DNA of 64,000 nucleotides, taken from Lysobacter dokdonensis DS-58 (GTDB lineage Bacteria > Pseudomonadota > Gammaproteobacteria > Xanthomonadales > Xanthomonadaceae). Made by a program: the position numbers and the translations under genes. Below are positions 1 through 8,516 of this stretch, in pieces. Every line of letters starts with the position of its first letter. Position 1 is the first letter of the stretch. Where the stretch lies: positions 310,001 to 374,000 of the forward strand of contig NZ_JRKJ01000002.1 of NCBI RefSeq assembly GCF_000770795.1. The letters run 5' to 3'. The notes beneath the pieces were generated by a model, which was not told where the DNA came from, did not search any database, and saw nothing but the letters and a program-made list of their open reading frames with translations.

Positions 1-1249
1 CCTGGACGCCGACGACCACGCGGCGCGTCAGGTCGTCGTCCTCGCCGAACCGCACCAGCACCTGGTTGAGCACGACGTCCGCAAGGATGCGCACGCCGGG
101 CTCGCTCGCGAGGCCATCGGCCATCCGGCGCGCACGGGCGCACAGGTCGTCGATGAGCCGCGCGGTGCCGTCGCGCCCGAGCGCGCGCAGGTTCGCGTAG
201 ACCGGCACGCCGCGCGCGCGGCGCGAGAAATCGGGGACCCAGTCGACCGCGTCCCGCTCGACGCCCTGCGTCTGGATCAGATACGCGGCCGCACTGGTCA
301 TCGCCGCGCGGTGGTCGTCGCGCGACTTCACCATCGCCACGCCGCAGTCGTAGGGCACGTTGAGCCACTTGTGCGCGTCGGTCGCCCACGAGTCGGCGAG
401 CTCAACGCCGTCGATCAACGCACGCGTCGCGGGATCCGCGCTCGCACGCGCCCACAGGCCGAACGCGCCGTCGATGTGCAGCCATGCGCCGTGGGCGTTG
501 CAGGCCGCGCCGATTTCGCGCAGCGGGTCGAACGCGCCGGTGTTCACGTTGCCGGCTTGCGCGCAGACGATCGTGGGGCCGTCGAGCGTCGCGAGCAAGG
601 CACGCAATGCATCGGGTCGCATGCGGCCTTGCGCATCGGATTCGACGCGCTGGATGCACTTCGTGCCCAAGCCGAGATAGCGCAGTGCGACATCGATGGT
701 GATGTGCGATTCGGCGGACGCGACGACGTTGATGCGTGGTGCGCCTTGCAACCCGTCGGCTTCCACATCCCACCCGACGCGTCGCAACACGCCATGCCGC
801 GCCGCGGCCAGACACGTCACGTTCGCCATCTGGCACCCGGTGACGAAGCCCACGCCCGATTCCTGCGGCAACCCGAACAGGTCGAGCAGCCACTCGCCCG
901 CGACTTCCTCGGCCACGGCGACCAGCGGCGAGATCACGTAGATGCCCGCGTTCTGGTCCCACGTCGACACGAGCCAATCGGCCGCGAGCGACACCGGCGT
1001 CGCCCCGCCGATCACGAATCCGAAATACCGCGGCGAATTGCACGCGCTCGCACCGCGCGGCACTTGCGCCGCGAGCAGATCGATCACGGCTTCGGGCGCT
1101 TCGCCCTGCGGCGACAACGGTGTACGCAACGCAGCGAGCAGTTCGTCGCGCGTGGCGGTGGCGCCGACGTGGCGATCGGGCAAGGCATGCAGGTAATCGA
1201 GGGCGTGCGCGTGGGCGCGCGCGAGGAGGGCATCGTAGGGTCGGGTCAT
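1..1249 (-). CDS. Pyridoxal-phosphate-dependent (group II) decarboxylase, C-terminus cut by window edge
   Basis: A PLP-dependent amino-acid decarboxylase/aromatic decarboxylase-type enzyme; the exact amino-acid substrate cannot be read from the sequence. About 416 residues are visible from the ATG at 1249, and the gene continues past base 1. The N-terminus matches the family (PRYFGFVIGG around residue 75, then a stretch with STWDQNAGIYV). The cofactor site is clear: HIDGAFGLWA holds the aspartate that pairs with the pyridine nitrogen, and DAHKWLNVPYDCG places the Schiff-base lysine at about residue 294. It follows the M50-like gene on the same strand after 54 bases and may be co-transcribed with it. 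No strong Shine-Dalgarno (SD) sequence precedes the ATG. The family assignment is firm and the substrate unknown. Confidence 0.88.
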   Translation of the reverse strand, partial: MTRPYDALLARAHAHALDYLHALPDRHVGATATRDELLAALRTPLSPQGEAPEAVIDLLAAQVPRGASACNSPRYFGFVIGGATPVSLAADWLVSTWDQNAGIYVISPLVAVAEEVAGEWLLDLFGLPQESGVGFVTGCQMANVTCLAAARHGVLRRVGWDVEADGLQGAPRINVVASAESHITIDVALRYLGLGTKCIQRVESDAQGRMRPDALRALLATLDGPTIVCAQAGNVNTGAFDPLREIGAACNAHGAWLHIDGAFGLWARASADPATRALIDGVELADSWATDAHKWLNVPYDCGVAMVKSRDDHRAAMTSAAAYLIQTQGVERDAVDWVPDFSRRARGVPVYANLRALGRDGTARLIDDLCARARRMADGLASEPGVRILADVVLNQVLVRFGEDDDLTRRVVVGVQ

Positions 1250-1303
1250 GGGCGCATCAGGGGATCGTTCGAAAGGACGAACGACCGATCGCCCGTGCGC
1301 AGG

Positions 1304-2389
1304 TCACGCAGGCGGCAGCAGCTTCAGGATGGCGTCACGAAAGCGCGATTCCAGCGCGATGTGGTGGTCGTCATGGCTGCGCATGGCAAGGACTCCGGAT
1401 TCCGCCAGGAGGGCGCGCGCCCGCGCGGCGTCGCCGGTGGCGCGCCATGTCTCGAGCGCCTCGATGCGGGCATTGATCCCCGGCGACCACCATTCCATTT
1501 CGCGCATGCGTTTGCGATCCGGCGGCGGCCCCATCGGTTCGTTCGCCATGCCGCGCACGAAGCGCATGGCGGCGATCGCCAGGTCGGTGAAATCGTCCAT
1601 GCTTCCAGGCGACAAAGTGGCGAGATGCGACTCCAGCTCCGGCACGCGTGCGAGCGCACCGGCCCAGTCCTCGCGGCTCGCGCAGAGCTGCAGTTCCCAC
1701 CACGCGGCGATGGCCGACCACGGTTCGCCGGCCGCCGCCAGGCGCGGCAGAAGATCCGCGTCCAGCGCGCGACCGCGGCGCGCCAACCCGGTCGCACGCA
1801 GATACAGATACGCCGGTTGCCGTTCGTCGACGCCGCGGTACAGGCGCAACAATTGCAACCCGTCGCTCGCCAACTTGCGATGGGTCGGCACGAGGTTGGC
1901 GACGGCCAGGGCTGCGTTGATCAGCGCTGCGGCCACGAGGAGCTCGGACGTGTAGAACCATGCCACCGCGCTGCACAGCACCGCGGCGCACCCGTTGCCG
2001 AGCGGGCCGCCCCAAACGAGCGGCAGCATCTGGGAGCGGACGGGACGGTCCGGGTCCAGCGTCGCCATGGTGAGCGCGCCACAACGCTTCAAGCGCCAGC
2101 GCACGCGATCCGCGACGAGCACTTGCACGAAGACCAGGTCGATGCGCGCCACGTCCGCGCCCCCCAGGCGTGCACCGGCTGCGTGGCCGCCCTCATGCAC
2201 CAGCACCGAGGCGAAAAGGATCGCCAACGCGGGCAACAACACCGGCCCGGGGGACTCGGCCAGCATGAGCAAGGCAAACGCGAACAGCGTCCCCATCAGG
2301 AGCGCCTGCACGATTTCCGTGGTCTTCAACCACCGGCGCGACGGCGTCCATTCTCCGAACGTCGCGGCCTGCTCCCCTGTCGCGCTCAA
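1304..2389 (-). CDS. M50-like membrane metalloprotease homologue (TTG start)
   Basis: A 361-residue multi-pass membrane protein related to M50/site-2 proteases. Hydrophobic segments lie near residues 25-60 and 120-165. A zinc motif HEGGH sits at residues 65-69, inside or beside a membrane segment. The usual C-terminal NPDG-type motif is represented only by NLVP at 165-168 and DG at 176-177, so the third metal ligand (D176) is plausible but spaced unusually. Residues after about 185 are a soluble tail with no domain I recognise. The start is TTG at 2389, preceded by a GGGGGTAGG tract; the first in-frame ATG would delete the first 32 residues. It begins 7 bases after the antiporter stop, so the two genes are probably one operon. 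Its substrate is unknown. Confidence 0.72.
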   Translation of the reverse strand: MSATGEQAATFGEWTPSRRWLKTTEIVQALLMGTLFAFALLMLAESPGPVLLPALAILFASVLVHEGGHAAGARLGGADVARIDLVFVQVLVADRVRWRLKRCGALTMATLDPDRPVRSQMLPLVWGGPLGNGCAAVLCSAVAWFYTSELLVAAALINAALAVANLVPTHRKLASDGLQLLRLYRGVDERQPAYLYLRATGLARRGRALDADLLPRLAAAGEPWSAIAAWWELQLCASREDWAGALARVPELESHLATLSPGSMDDFTDLAIAAMRFVRGMANEPMGPPPDRKRMREMEWWSPGINARIEALETWRATGDAARARALLAESGVLAMRSHDDHHIALESRFRDAILKLLPPA

Positions 2390-2396
2390 GATTGCC

Positions 2397-4085
2397 CTAC
2401 CCCCTGGCCTGCCCGATCACATGATCGCTCATGCCGTCGGCGAGTTCGACCTCGCCGAGGAACACCGTGCCGGCGTGTTCCTGGGTCAGCAGGCCCGCTT
2501 CCTCGGCGTTGTGGCTGCGCACGACCACGTCGATGTCCGCGTTGAGCGTGCGCGCGACTTCCACCATCTGCCGGATGCTGAAGGTGTCCGGGATCGCGGA
2601 GATGAGCCAGCGCGCGCCGGTGATGTGCGCCTGCACGAGCGTCGTGGCTTCCGCGGCGTCGCCCGAGACCGCGGCGTAGCCTTCCGCGCGCAATTGTTCG
2701 ACGCGCTCGCGGTTCTGCTCGACGACCACGACCGGGATGTCGTGCGCCGTCAACTGCTGCACGATGCGCTTCCCCACGCGGCCGTAGCCGACAAGAACCG
2801 CGTGGCCCGAGAGGTACTTCGCGTCCGTCGTCGTCGGGAGCGCGGCCATCGGGTCGACGGGTTGTTCGAGCTTGCGTGCGAGTTGCGAACGTTCGCGGAT
2901 CCACTTCTGCAGCGGTTCGATCGCGGCGAACAGCAACGGATTGACGGCGATGGAAATGATCGCGCCGGCGAGGACGAGGCTGTTGCCTTCCTTCGGCAGC
3001 ACGCCGAGCGCCACGCCGAGGCCTGCCAGGATGAAGGAGAACTCGCCGATCTGCGCCAGGCTCGCCGACACCGTGAGCGCGGTGTTGAGCGGATAGCGCA
3101 GCAAGAGGACGAGCAGCGCGGCCGCGAGCGTCTTGCCGAACACGATGATCGCCACCACCGCCAGCACGCGCAGCGGCTCCTGCACGATGATCATCGGGTC
3201 GAACAACATGCCCACCGACACGAAGAACAGCACCGCGAAGGCGTCGCGCAGCGGCAGCGATTCATTGGCCGCGCGGTGCGAGAACTCCGATTCGCGCAGC
3301 ACCATGCCCGCGAAGAACGCACCGAGCGCGAAGGACACGCCGAACAATTCGGCCGCGCCGAAGGCGATCCCCACCGCGCATGCCACCACCGCCAGCGTGA
3401 ACAGTTCGCGCGAACCGGTCTGCGCGACCCACCACAACAGTTTCGGCAGCACGCGACGCCCGGCGATCAGCATCACCGCAAGGAAGGCGCCGACTTTCAG
3501 CAAGGTCGTGCCAAGTGCGAGCCACAGGTTGCCGCCGCCCTCGCCTTCCGTCGTGCCGCCCAGCGCGCCTGCGATCGGTGGCAGCAGCACGAGGACGAGC
3601 ACCATCGCGAGGTCTTCGACGACCAGCCAGCCCACGGCGATGCGCCCGTTCATCGAATCGAGCACGCCGCGCGCCTCCAGCGCGCGCAGCAGCACGACCG
3701 TGCTGGCGACCGACAAGGCCAGGCCGAACACGATGGCCGCCGGCCATGTCCAGCCCCATTGATGCGCAACCACCGCGCCGAGGCCCGTCGCCGCGGCGAT
3801 CTGCAACACCGCGCCGGGCAGCGCCACTTTTCGCACGTCGAGCAGGTCCTGCAGCGAGAAGTGCAGCCCGACGCCGAACATCAACAGCATCACGCCGATT
3901 TCCGCGAGCTCTGCCGCGAGCCCGGTGTCGGCGACGAACCCCGGCGTGAAGGGCCCGATCAACACGCCGGCCAACAGATAACCGACGAGCGCCGGCAATC
4001 GCAGCCGCGCGGCGATGAAACCCAGGATCAGCGCCGCGCCGAACGCGGTGGCGAGGGTGGAGATGAGCGTCAAACCATGTGGCAT
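2397..4085 (-). CDS. Kef/YbaL-type monovalent cation:proton antiporter (CPA2) with RCK domain
   Basis: An inner-membrane CPA2-family antiporter, 562 residues from the ATG at 4085, very close to the length of E. coli YbaL. About twelve transmembrane segments fill residues 1-385, including the conserved GYLLAGVLIGPFTPGF stretch near the N-terminus. A TrkA-N/RCK nucleotide-binding domain starts near residue 428 with the Rossmann motif GYGRVG at 433-438. Such proteins exchange K+ or Na+ for H+ and are gated by NAD(H) or thiol adducts; the ion cannot be deduced here. A reading frame extends 26 codons further upstream, but the residues are not membrane-like and MPHGLTL is the natural family start. 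The M50-like gene follows directly. Confidence 0.9.
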   Translation of the reverse strand: MPHGLTLISTLATAFGAALILGFIAARLRLPALVGYLLAGVLIGPFTPGFVADTGLAAELAEIGVMLLMFGVGLHFSLQDLLDVRKVALPGAVLQIAAATGLGAVVAHQWGWTWPAAIVFGLALSVASTVVLLRALEARGVLDSMNGRIAVGWLVVEDLAMVLVLVLLPPIAGALGGTTEGEGGGNLWLALGTTLLKVGAFLAVMLIAGRRVLPKLLWWVAQTGSRELFTLAVVACAVGIAFGAAELFGVSFALGAFFAGMVLRESEFSHRAANESLPLRDAFAVLFFVSVGMLFDPMIIVQEPLRVLAVVAIIVFGKTLAAALLVLLLRYPLNTALTVSASLAQIGEFSFILAGLGVALGVLPKEGNSLVLAGAIISIAVNPLLFAAIEPLQKWIRERSQLARKLEQPVDPMAALPTTTDAKYLSGHAVLVGYGRVGKRIVQQLTAHDIPVVVVEQNRERVEQLRAEGYAAVSGDAAEATTLVQAHITGARWLISAIPDTFSIRQMVEVARTLNADIDVVVRSHNAEEAGLLTQEHAGTVFLGEVELADGMSDHVIGQARG

Positions 4086-4234
4086 CGTGCGGGGTTGCTC
4101 CGGATCGGATGAATGGCGGGCATCCCGCACTCTACAACGGCTGAACGCACCCGCGGCCTTCACGCGGATTCTCAGAATCGATTCAGTGCCACGGCCGCCA
4201 ACTGCACACAGTCAACCAACACCACAGGTGTGTC

Positions 4235-5158
4235 ATGCGCAACGCGATCCTTGTCGGCGCCATCGGCCTCGCCCTCGCAGGCGCCCTCGTCGCGCCCGAT
4301 GCTTCGGCGCGCCAGAACGAAAAGCACCAGCAGGACAACGATCGGGACCACGGCAAGGCCCATGCGAAGAAGCAGCAGGCCAAGCAGGACGACGCGCGCC
4401 GCGATGCCGAGCATCGTCGGTCCGACGCGCGCCGCGATGCGCAGCATCGCCAATCCGACGCCCGCCGCGATGCCGAGCGTCGCCAGGCCGATGCGCGCCG
4501 CAACGCCGAGCGTCGCGACGATCAACTGCGCGCCGCCGACCACCATCGCCGCGTGACCGAAACCAACCGCCAGCGCGCGATCCAGTTGCAGCGCCAGCGC
4601 GAGGTCGACTATCGCCACTACATCGACGCCCGCCGCGCCGCCGAATCGCAGCGCACCGCCGCGTTGCGGGCGCAGCGCCGCGCGCAGCAGTACGCCTACC
4701 AGAATTGGTACTGGCAGCAGCAGCTCGCCCAGCAGCGTCGCATGTCTCAGAACTACGCCTACTACGACGCGCCGGTCGCCTATCGCTACGTGCGCGACGG
4801 CCGCTACCGCGACGCCAACCGCTACCAGGCGCAGCTGCTGCAACAGGCCGTGCGCTACGGCTACGAGATGGGCGTGCGGGCCGGCGTGGCCGACCGCCGC
4901 GACAATTGGCGCAGCGATTGGCGCAACAATTACGCCTACCAGGACGCGAGCTACGGCTACAACGGGTACTACGTCGACCGCGAGGATTACAACCACTACT
5001 TCCGCGAGGGCTTCCGCCGCGGTTACCAGGACTCGTACGGCAACGACTACCGCTACGGCACGTACTACGGCGAGCGCAACGGGTACGGCGACAACGACAA
5101 CATCGCCGTCATCCTGACCAGCGTGCTGCAGTCGATCCTCGGCCTGCAGCAGTACTGA
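4235..5158 (+). CDS. Secreted basic protein with tandem 11-residue repeats and Tyr-rich C-terminus
   Basis: A 307-residue exported protein of unknown function. Residues 1-25 form a signal peptide ending around ASA-RQ. Residues 53-96 are four tandem copies of an 11-residue unit, consensus DARRDAEHRRS, strongly charged and predicted to form a continuous helix or coiled coil. The C-terminal half (from about residue 150) is rich in Tyr, Asn, Arg and Gly with repeated YR and YG pairs, and contains REGFRRGYQDSYG-type segments. Similar RG/YG-rich exported proteins are common in soil Proteobacteria. It stands alone between the antiporter (divergent) and the SRAP gene (convergent, 3 bases apart). Envelope binding or stress protection is a guess; no catalytic motif is visible. 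Confidence 0.72.
   Translation: MRNAILVGAIGLALAGALVAPDASARQNEKHQQDNDRDHGKAHAKKQQAKQDDARRDAEHRRSDARRDAQHRQSDARRDAERRQADARRNAERRDDQLRAADHHRRVTETNRQRAIQLQRQREVDYRHYIDARRAAESQRTAALRAQRRAQQYAYQNWYWQQQLAQQRRMSQNYAYYDAPVAYRYVRDGRYRDANRYQAQLLQQAVRYGYEMGVRAGVADRRDNWRSDWRNNYAYQDASYGYNGYYVDREDYNHYFREGFRRGYQDSYGNDYRYGTYYGERNGYGDNDNIAVILTSVLQSILGLQQY
4391..4522 (+). repeat. Four tandem 33-bp units encoding 11-residue repeats
   Basis: Four in-frame units encode DARRDAEHRRS, DARRDAQHRQS, DARRDAERRQA and DARRNAERRDD. They lie inside the secreted protein gene at 4235. The units differ at several synonymous sites, so the array is old rather than a recent slippage product, but copy number could still vary between strains. 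Confidence 0.85.
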
Positions 5159-5161
5159 CGC

Positions 5162-5878
5162 TCAGTCGTCCTCGTCTTCGCCGATCTCGTCGAAGCCCAC
5201 GGTGGCGACTGCATCCTCCAGCGGGTCCACCGGATCCAGGAGGGTGTAGTCGTCTTCTTCGCGCGAGCGGATGCGGCGCGACACCGGATAGGCTTCGAGC
5301 GCGGGCTGCGGCATGCGCGCGAGGAAGCGTTGCGGAAACCAGGGCCCGTCGATCCAGTCCGCGATCTTCGGCGCATCGACGAACACAGGCCCGTCGGGCA
5401 CGAGCGGCGGCGGGATGGCCGCGTTCTCCGCCGTCAGCACCGCGAACGAGAACACGTGCGGTTCCTCGCGGTGCCAGTGATCCCACAAGCCGGCCGCGAA
5501 CAACACCTGCCCCACCTGCGACTGGATGAAGTACGGCTGCGGCGGCGACACGCTGCGATCCCACTTGTAATACCCGTTCAACGGTACGACGCAGCGCCGT
5601 TGTTCCCAGGGGCGTTTGAAGATGCGGCTGCGTGGCGCGCGGTCCAGGCGTGCGGTCACCGTCGTGTACTTCGTCTCGGGCAGCTTCGACCAGCTCGGGA
5701 TCAACCCCCAGTCGAAGTCTTCGACTGCCAGGCCCTCGCCGCGGTCGAGGATGACGGCCGCGGGCTTGCGCACCGCGATGTTGTAACGATCCGGGCATTG
5801 CGCCAGCGCCGCCGCGATCGCCTTCGGAACGCCGCGCGGCAGGCTCTCTTCGGAAAAGGACTGGACGAATCGGCGCAT
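5162..5878 (-). CDS. SRAP/YedK-HMCES family protein lacking the catalytic residues
   Basis: A 238-residue homologue of the SOS-response-associated peptidase family (YedK/HMCES), which normally crosslinks to abasic sites in single-stranded DNA through Cys2. The fold signature is present: RYNIAV near residue 31, WGLIPSW near 58, FKRPW, CVVPLNGYYKW and EAYPVS near the end. The active site is not. The protein starts MRRFVQ instead of MCGRF, so Cys2 is absent; the conserved Asn of the NAR motif reads TAR; the catalytic Glu of the G(F/W)xEW motif is Lys in NGYYKW; and the His of IHDR is Val in PLVPDG. The ATG at 5878 is the only sensible start, and the preceding codons do not restore MCG. It is probably a non-crosslinking paralogue, perhaps still able to bind DNA. 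Confidence 0.85.
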   Translation of the reverse strand: MRRFVQSFSEESLPRGVPKAIAAALAQCPDRYNIAVRKPAAVILDRGEGLAVEDFDWGLIPSWSKLPETKYTTVTARLDRAPRSRIFKRPWEQRRCVVPLNGYYKWDRSVSPPQPYFIQSQVGQVLFAAGLWDHWHREEPHVFSFAVLTAENAAIPPPLVPDGPVFVDAPKIADWIDGPWFPQRFLARMPQPALEAYPVSRRIRSREEDDYTLLDPVDPLEDAVATVGFDEIGEDEDD

Positions 5879-6102
5879 GGCACGATCCTCGCCCCCGGCG
5901 CGTCGCGATCAGGCCAACACGCCGAAGCTCTGCAGTAAACGCAAGTGCGATTCTCCCTGCGCCGTGCATTCACGTGGACGCAACGCGTACACGCGCTGAA
6001 TCATTCATCCGCGACGAGGGCATGACTTTCGGCGGACTGTGACTGCATCCGCAAACCGCGCCCTCGCCAATCACGATCCTGCACGCCTTGATGGAGCGTC
6101 GC

Positions 6103-6507
6103 ATGTTCGTCCGTAGTGTCATCGCCGGTTTGCTGTTCGCGAGCGCCGCCTGCGCGCCCGCGTTGGCGGAGACGGGCACGGGCACGTTCCAGGTCGGCGC
6201 CGTCGTCCTGCCCACCCGCCCCGCGGAACGCGCCCACGCCGATTTCCCGGTGCCCTTGCAGGGCCGCAAACTCACCACCGATCGTTTCGGCGGCAGCTGG
6301 TACGTGCCGAACTCGATGCAGGACACCGCCGCCTTCTATCGCGACGCCATGCCGCAACGCGGCTACCGCATCCTGTCCGAACAGTCGGGCGACAACGCCG
6401 TGCACCTGCACTGGGAACGCGACGGCGAACGCGTCGAGATCCGCCTGCAACCCGTGCTCGGCGACGCCGCCGCGACGCGCATGATCTTCAGCGCGAACGC
6501 GGGCTGA
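6103..6507 (+). CDS. Small exported protein of unknown function
   Basis: A protein of about 134 residues with a clear signal peptide (MFVRSVIAGLLFASAACA, cleavage near ALA-ETG). The mature part has about 110 residues with a compact alternating pattern, including GSWYVPNSMQDTAAFYRDAM, which resembles the small periplasmic domains that follow a 'x-Y-x-x-x-L/M-x-x-x-G-Y' rule. The ATG at 6103 is preferred because a GGAG at 6093-6096 lies six bases upstream; an in-frame ATG at 6091 also exists. No function is recognised. It lies alone between the SRAP gene, which reads away from it, and the convergent CPBP gene. Confidence 0.68.
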   Translation: MFVRSVIAGLLFASAACAPALAETGTGTFQVGAVVLPTRPAERAHADFPVPLQGRKLTTDRFGGSWYVPNSMQDTAAFYRDAMPQRGYRILSEQSGDNAVHLHWERDGERVEIRLQPVLGDAAATRMIFSANAG

Positions 6508-6517
6508 TCACGCCCCC

Positions 6518-8098
6518 TCAGGTCAGGGCGACCATCAGCCCCATCGCCCACGCGTTGTTCAACACGTGCAGCGCGATTGCCGGCGCGAGCGAACCGGTGC
6601 GCCGCACCAGCCAGCCGCCGAACAAGCCCATCGCAAAATAGAAGACGAAACGCGGCGGATCGGCGTGCATGCACGCGAACAGCAACGCCTGGATCCCGTT
6701 CGCCCAGCGGAAGTCCAGGTGTCGCGCCATGCCGTTGAGCAGGAGGCCGCGGAACACCAGTTCCTCGAACACCGGCCCGAGCAGCGCGACGATGCCCAGC
6801 GTGAGCAGGACGCCGGAGGCGCCCTTCGCCTGTTCGGCGAGCGCGGCGACCATGCGCGTCTGTTCGGTCGTCGTGTCCATGCCGGTCAGCGTGAACAGCG
6901 CATTGAGCGCGAACACGATGGCGATCAGCGCCAGCCAGTAAACGACGATGCGCCGCCACGACGCGCGCCACAGCGCACCGTCGCCGAGCAGGCCGCGCTT
7001 GCCGAATACGCCGAGCACCGGGACCATCGCGAGCAGCGACACGCAGGTCGACCACAGCATGAGCGCGAACACGCCCGGCCCCATGCGGGTGGCGCCTTCG
7101 GTGTCGCCCAGCATCTGCGGCGCGACGAACACCATCAGCATCGACGGCACCGCGAGCGCGACCGCCGCGCCGTACCACGCATGCCACAGCGTCACGCGCG
7201 GAAGTGGCGCCTGCGCGGTGCGGTGTTGCAGACGACGCACCAGCCCGCGGTAGTGCACCGGTAGCAGGAGCAGCACGGGCAACGCGGCCAGGCCGGCGCC
7301 CATGGCGAGCACCATGAAGAGCAGGACGGGCATCTGGCCCTGTGCCAGCGTCGAGGGCGCTGCGACCGCAAGGCGGCCGAAGCGCTGCAGGCTCGGGTAG
7401 ATGTCGCTCACGTCGCGCACGTCGATCATGGCCACCGCGGCGGTCCAATCCTTGCGGGCGATGGCCAGGTCGAATCGCAGCTCGCCGTAGGGTCCCCACG
7501 TCGCTTCAACGCCTTCGAGCGCCTGCTCGGCTTTCGCAGGGTCGCCGGCATCGAGCCATGCCCGCGCAAGCGTCGCGTCATCGACCGGCGCATTCGCATC
7601 CAGTCGCACCGCATCGAGCGCATAGCGTTGCGCCTTCGCGTCATCCAGTTCGGCGAGCTTCGCGAGCAGGCGCGCGCGCATCGCGGGCGGCCACTGCGTC
7701 GAAACCTTCAGCAGGCGCTCGCCTTCGGCGAGGGATTTCTCGAGGACGCAGATGCGATCGAGCTTGAACAGCGCCACTTCGGGCGCGTTCGGCATTCGGT
7801 CCAGCACGTGCGCTTCGCACGCGTCGAAATCCTCGGGCGCCGATGCGACGGAGATGCCGTATTCCTCGTCGGTGTATTGCGCGATGAACTCGCAACGCGC
7901 CACCGCGAGCGCGGCGTCGTCCGGCGCGGCGGCTTGCGCGGCGTCGAATCGCGCCAGCTGCTCGCGGTAGGCGGCGGCCGCACCGGCTTCGACATGGGCG
8001 GTGGCCGCCTTGATGTCCGGCGCGGTTTCAGCGCGCGCCACGCCTGCACACATCACCAGGGCCAACAGGCCCGCGCCCCACATTCCGAACGTCCGCAT
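6518..8098 (-). CDS. Exported TPR-like domain fused to CPBP (CAAX/Abi) intramembrane protease
   Basis: A protein of about 526 residues starting at ATG 8098, with AGGAAA upstream. It opens with a signal peptide (cleavage near ARA-ETA). A helical, Ala-rich TPR-like region follows to about residue 250, presumably periplasmic. The rest is a multi-pass membrane domain. The final 110 residues carry the three CPBP motifs: FEELVFRGLL, the His in ACMHADP, and HVLNNAW. These are the metal and catalytic residues of the Rce1/CPBP family of intramembrane glutamic or metalloproteases. An N-terminal exported TPR domain is not the usual architecture and could act as a substrate adaptor. The substrate is unknown, and no toxin or bacteriocin gene is next to it. 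Confidence 0.82.
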   Translation of the reverse strand: MRTFGMWGAGLLALVMCAGVARAETAPDIKAATAHVEAGAAAAYREQLARFDAAQAAAPDDAALAVARCEFIAQYTDEEYGISVASAPEDFDACEAHVLDRMPNAPEVALFKLDRICVLEKSLAEGERLLKVSTQWPPAMRARLLAKLAELDDAKAQRYALDAVRLDANAPVDDATLARAWLDAGDPAKAEQALEGVEATWGPYGELRFDLAIARKDWTAAVAMIDVRDVSDIYPSLQRFGRLAVAAPSTLAQGQMPVLLFMVLAMGAGLAALPVLLLLPVHYRGLVRRLQHRTAQAPLPRVTLWHAWYGAAVALAVPSMLMVFVAPQMLGDTEGATRMGPGVFALMLWSTCVSLLAMVPVLGVFGKRGLLGDGALWRASWRRIVVYWLALIAIVFALNALFTLTGMDTTTEQTRMVAALAEQAKGASGVLLTLGIVALLGPVFEELVFRGLLLNGMARHLDFRWANGIQALLFACMHADPPRFVFYFAMGLFGGWLVRRTGSLAPAIALHVLNNAWAMGLMVALT

Positions 8099-8215
8099 CC
8101 GCAATTTCCTACGTCGATCCCCGTCAACATCCTACGCGAACCTTTCCAAAACCCTGACACTTTCGAGCCGCGGACCCGTTACCTTCGAGCCTCCCCCGAA
8201 CGCAGACTCCCCCGC

Positions 8216-8491
8216 ATGCGCTGCCCCCATTGCCCCGACGCCACCCTCCTGATGACCGACCGCCAGGGGATCGAGATCGACTACTGCCCGCAATGCCGCG
8301 GCGTGTGGCTCGATCGCGGCGAGCTCGACAAACTCCTGGAACGCGCCGGCAACAACGCCCCCGCACCCCAGCCCGCGCAACCCGCCTACACGTCGCCGCC
8401 GCAGCCGTACGCGCAGCAACATCCGCAGCAGCACCACGGCAAGCCGTACTACAAGCACAAGAAAAGCTGGCTGAGCGACATCTTCGACTGA
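8216..8491 (+). CDS. TFIIB-type zinc-ribbon protein
   Basis: A 91-residue protein with an N-terminal zinc ribbon (CPHC at residues 3-6 and CPQC about 20 residues later). The ribbon is followed by the GVWLDRGELDKLL helix typical of the zf-TFIIB family. The remainder is a low-complexity Pro/Gln/Tyr/His linker ending in a basic, aromatic tail (YYKHKKSWLSDIFD). The family is widespread in bacteria; its biochemical role is not established. ATG 8216 begins the ribbon directly. The next gene, a VOC protein, starts 25 bases downstream and may be co-transcribed. Confidence 0.82.
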   Translation: MRCPHCPDATLLMTDRQGIEIDYCPQCRGVWLDRGELDKLLERAGNNAPAPQPAQPAYTSPPQPYAQQHPQQHHGKPYYKHKKSWLSDIFD

Positions 8492-8516
8492 CCTTCCCCC
8501 AGGCAAAGGCGACACC

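Noticed and set aside
311-2545. 744-residue open frame on the plus strand opposite the decarboxylase and the M50-like gene
   Set aside because: It is rich in Arg/His/Pro/Ala with no domain pattern and is a by-product of high GC opposite real genes with clear motifs.
4391-4522. Regular 33-bp spacing suggestive of a CRISPR array
   Set aside because: The units are contiguous, in frame, diverged and coding; there are no unique spacers and no cas genes.
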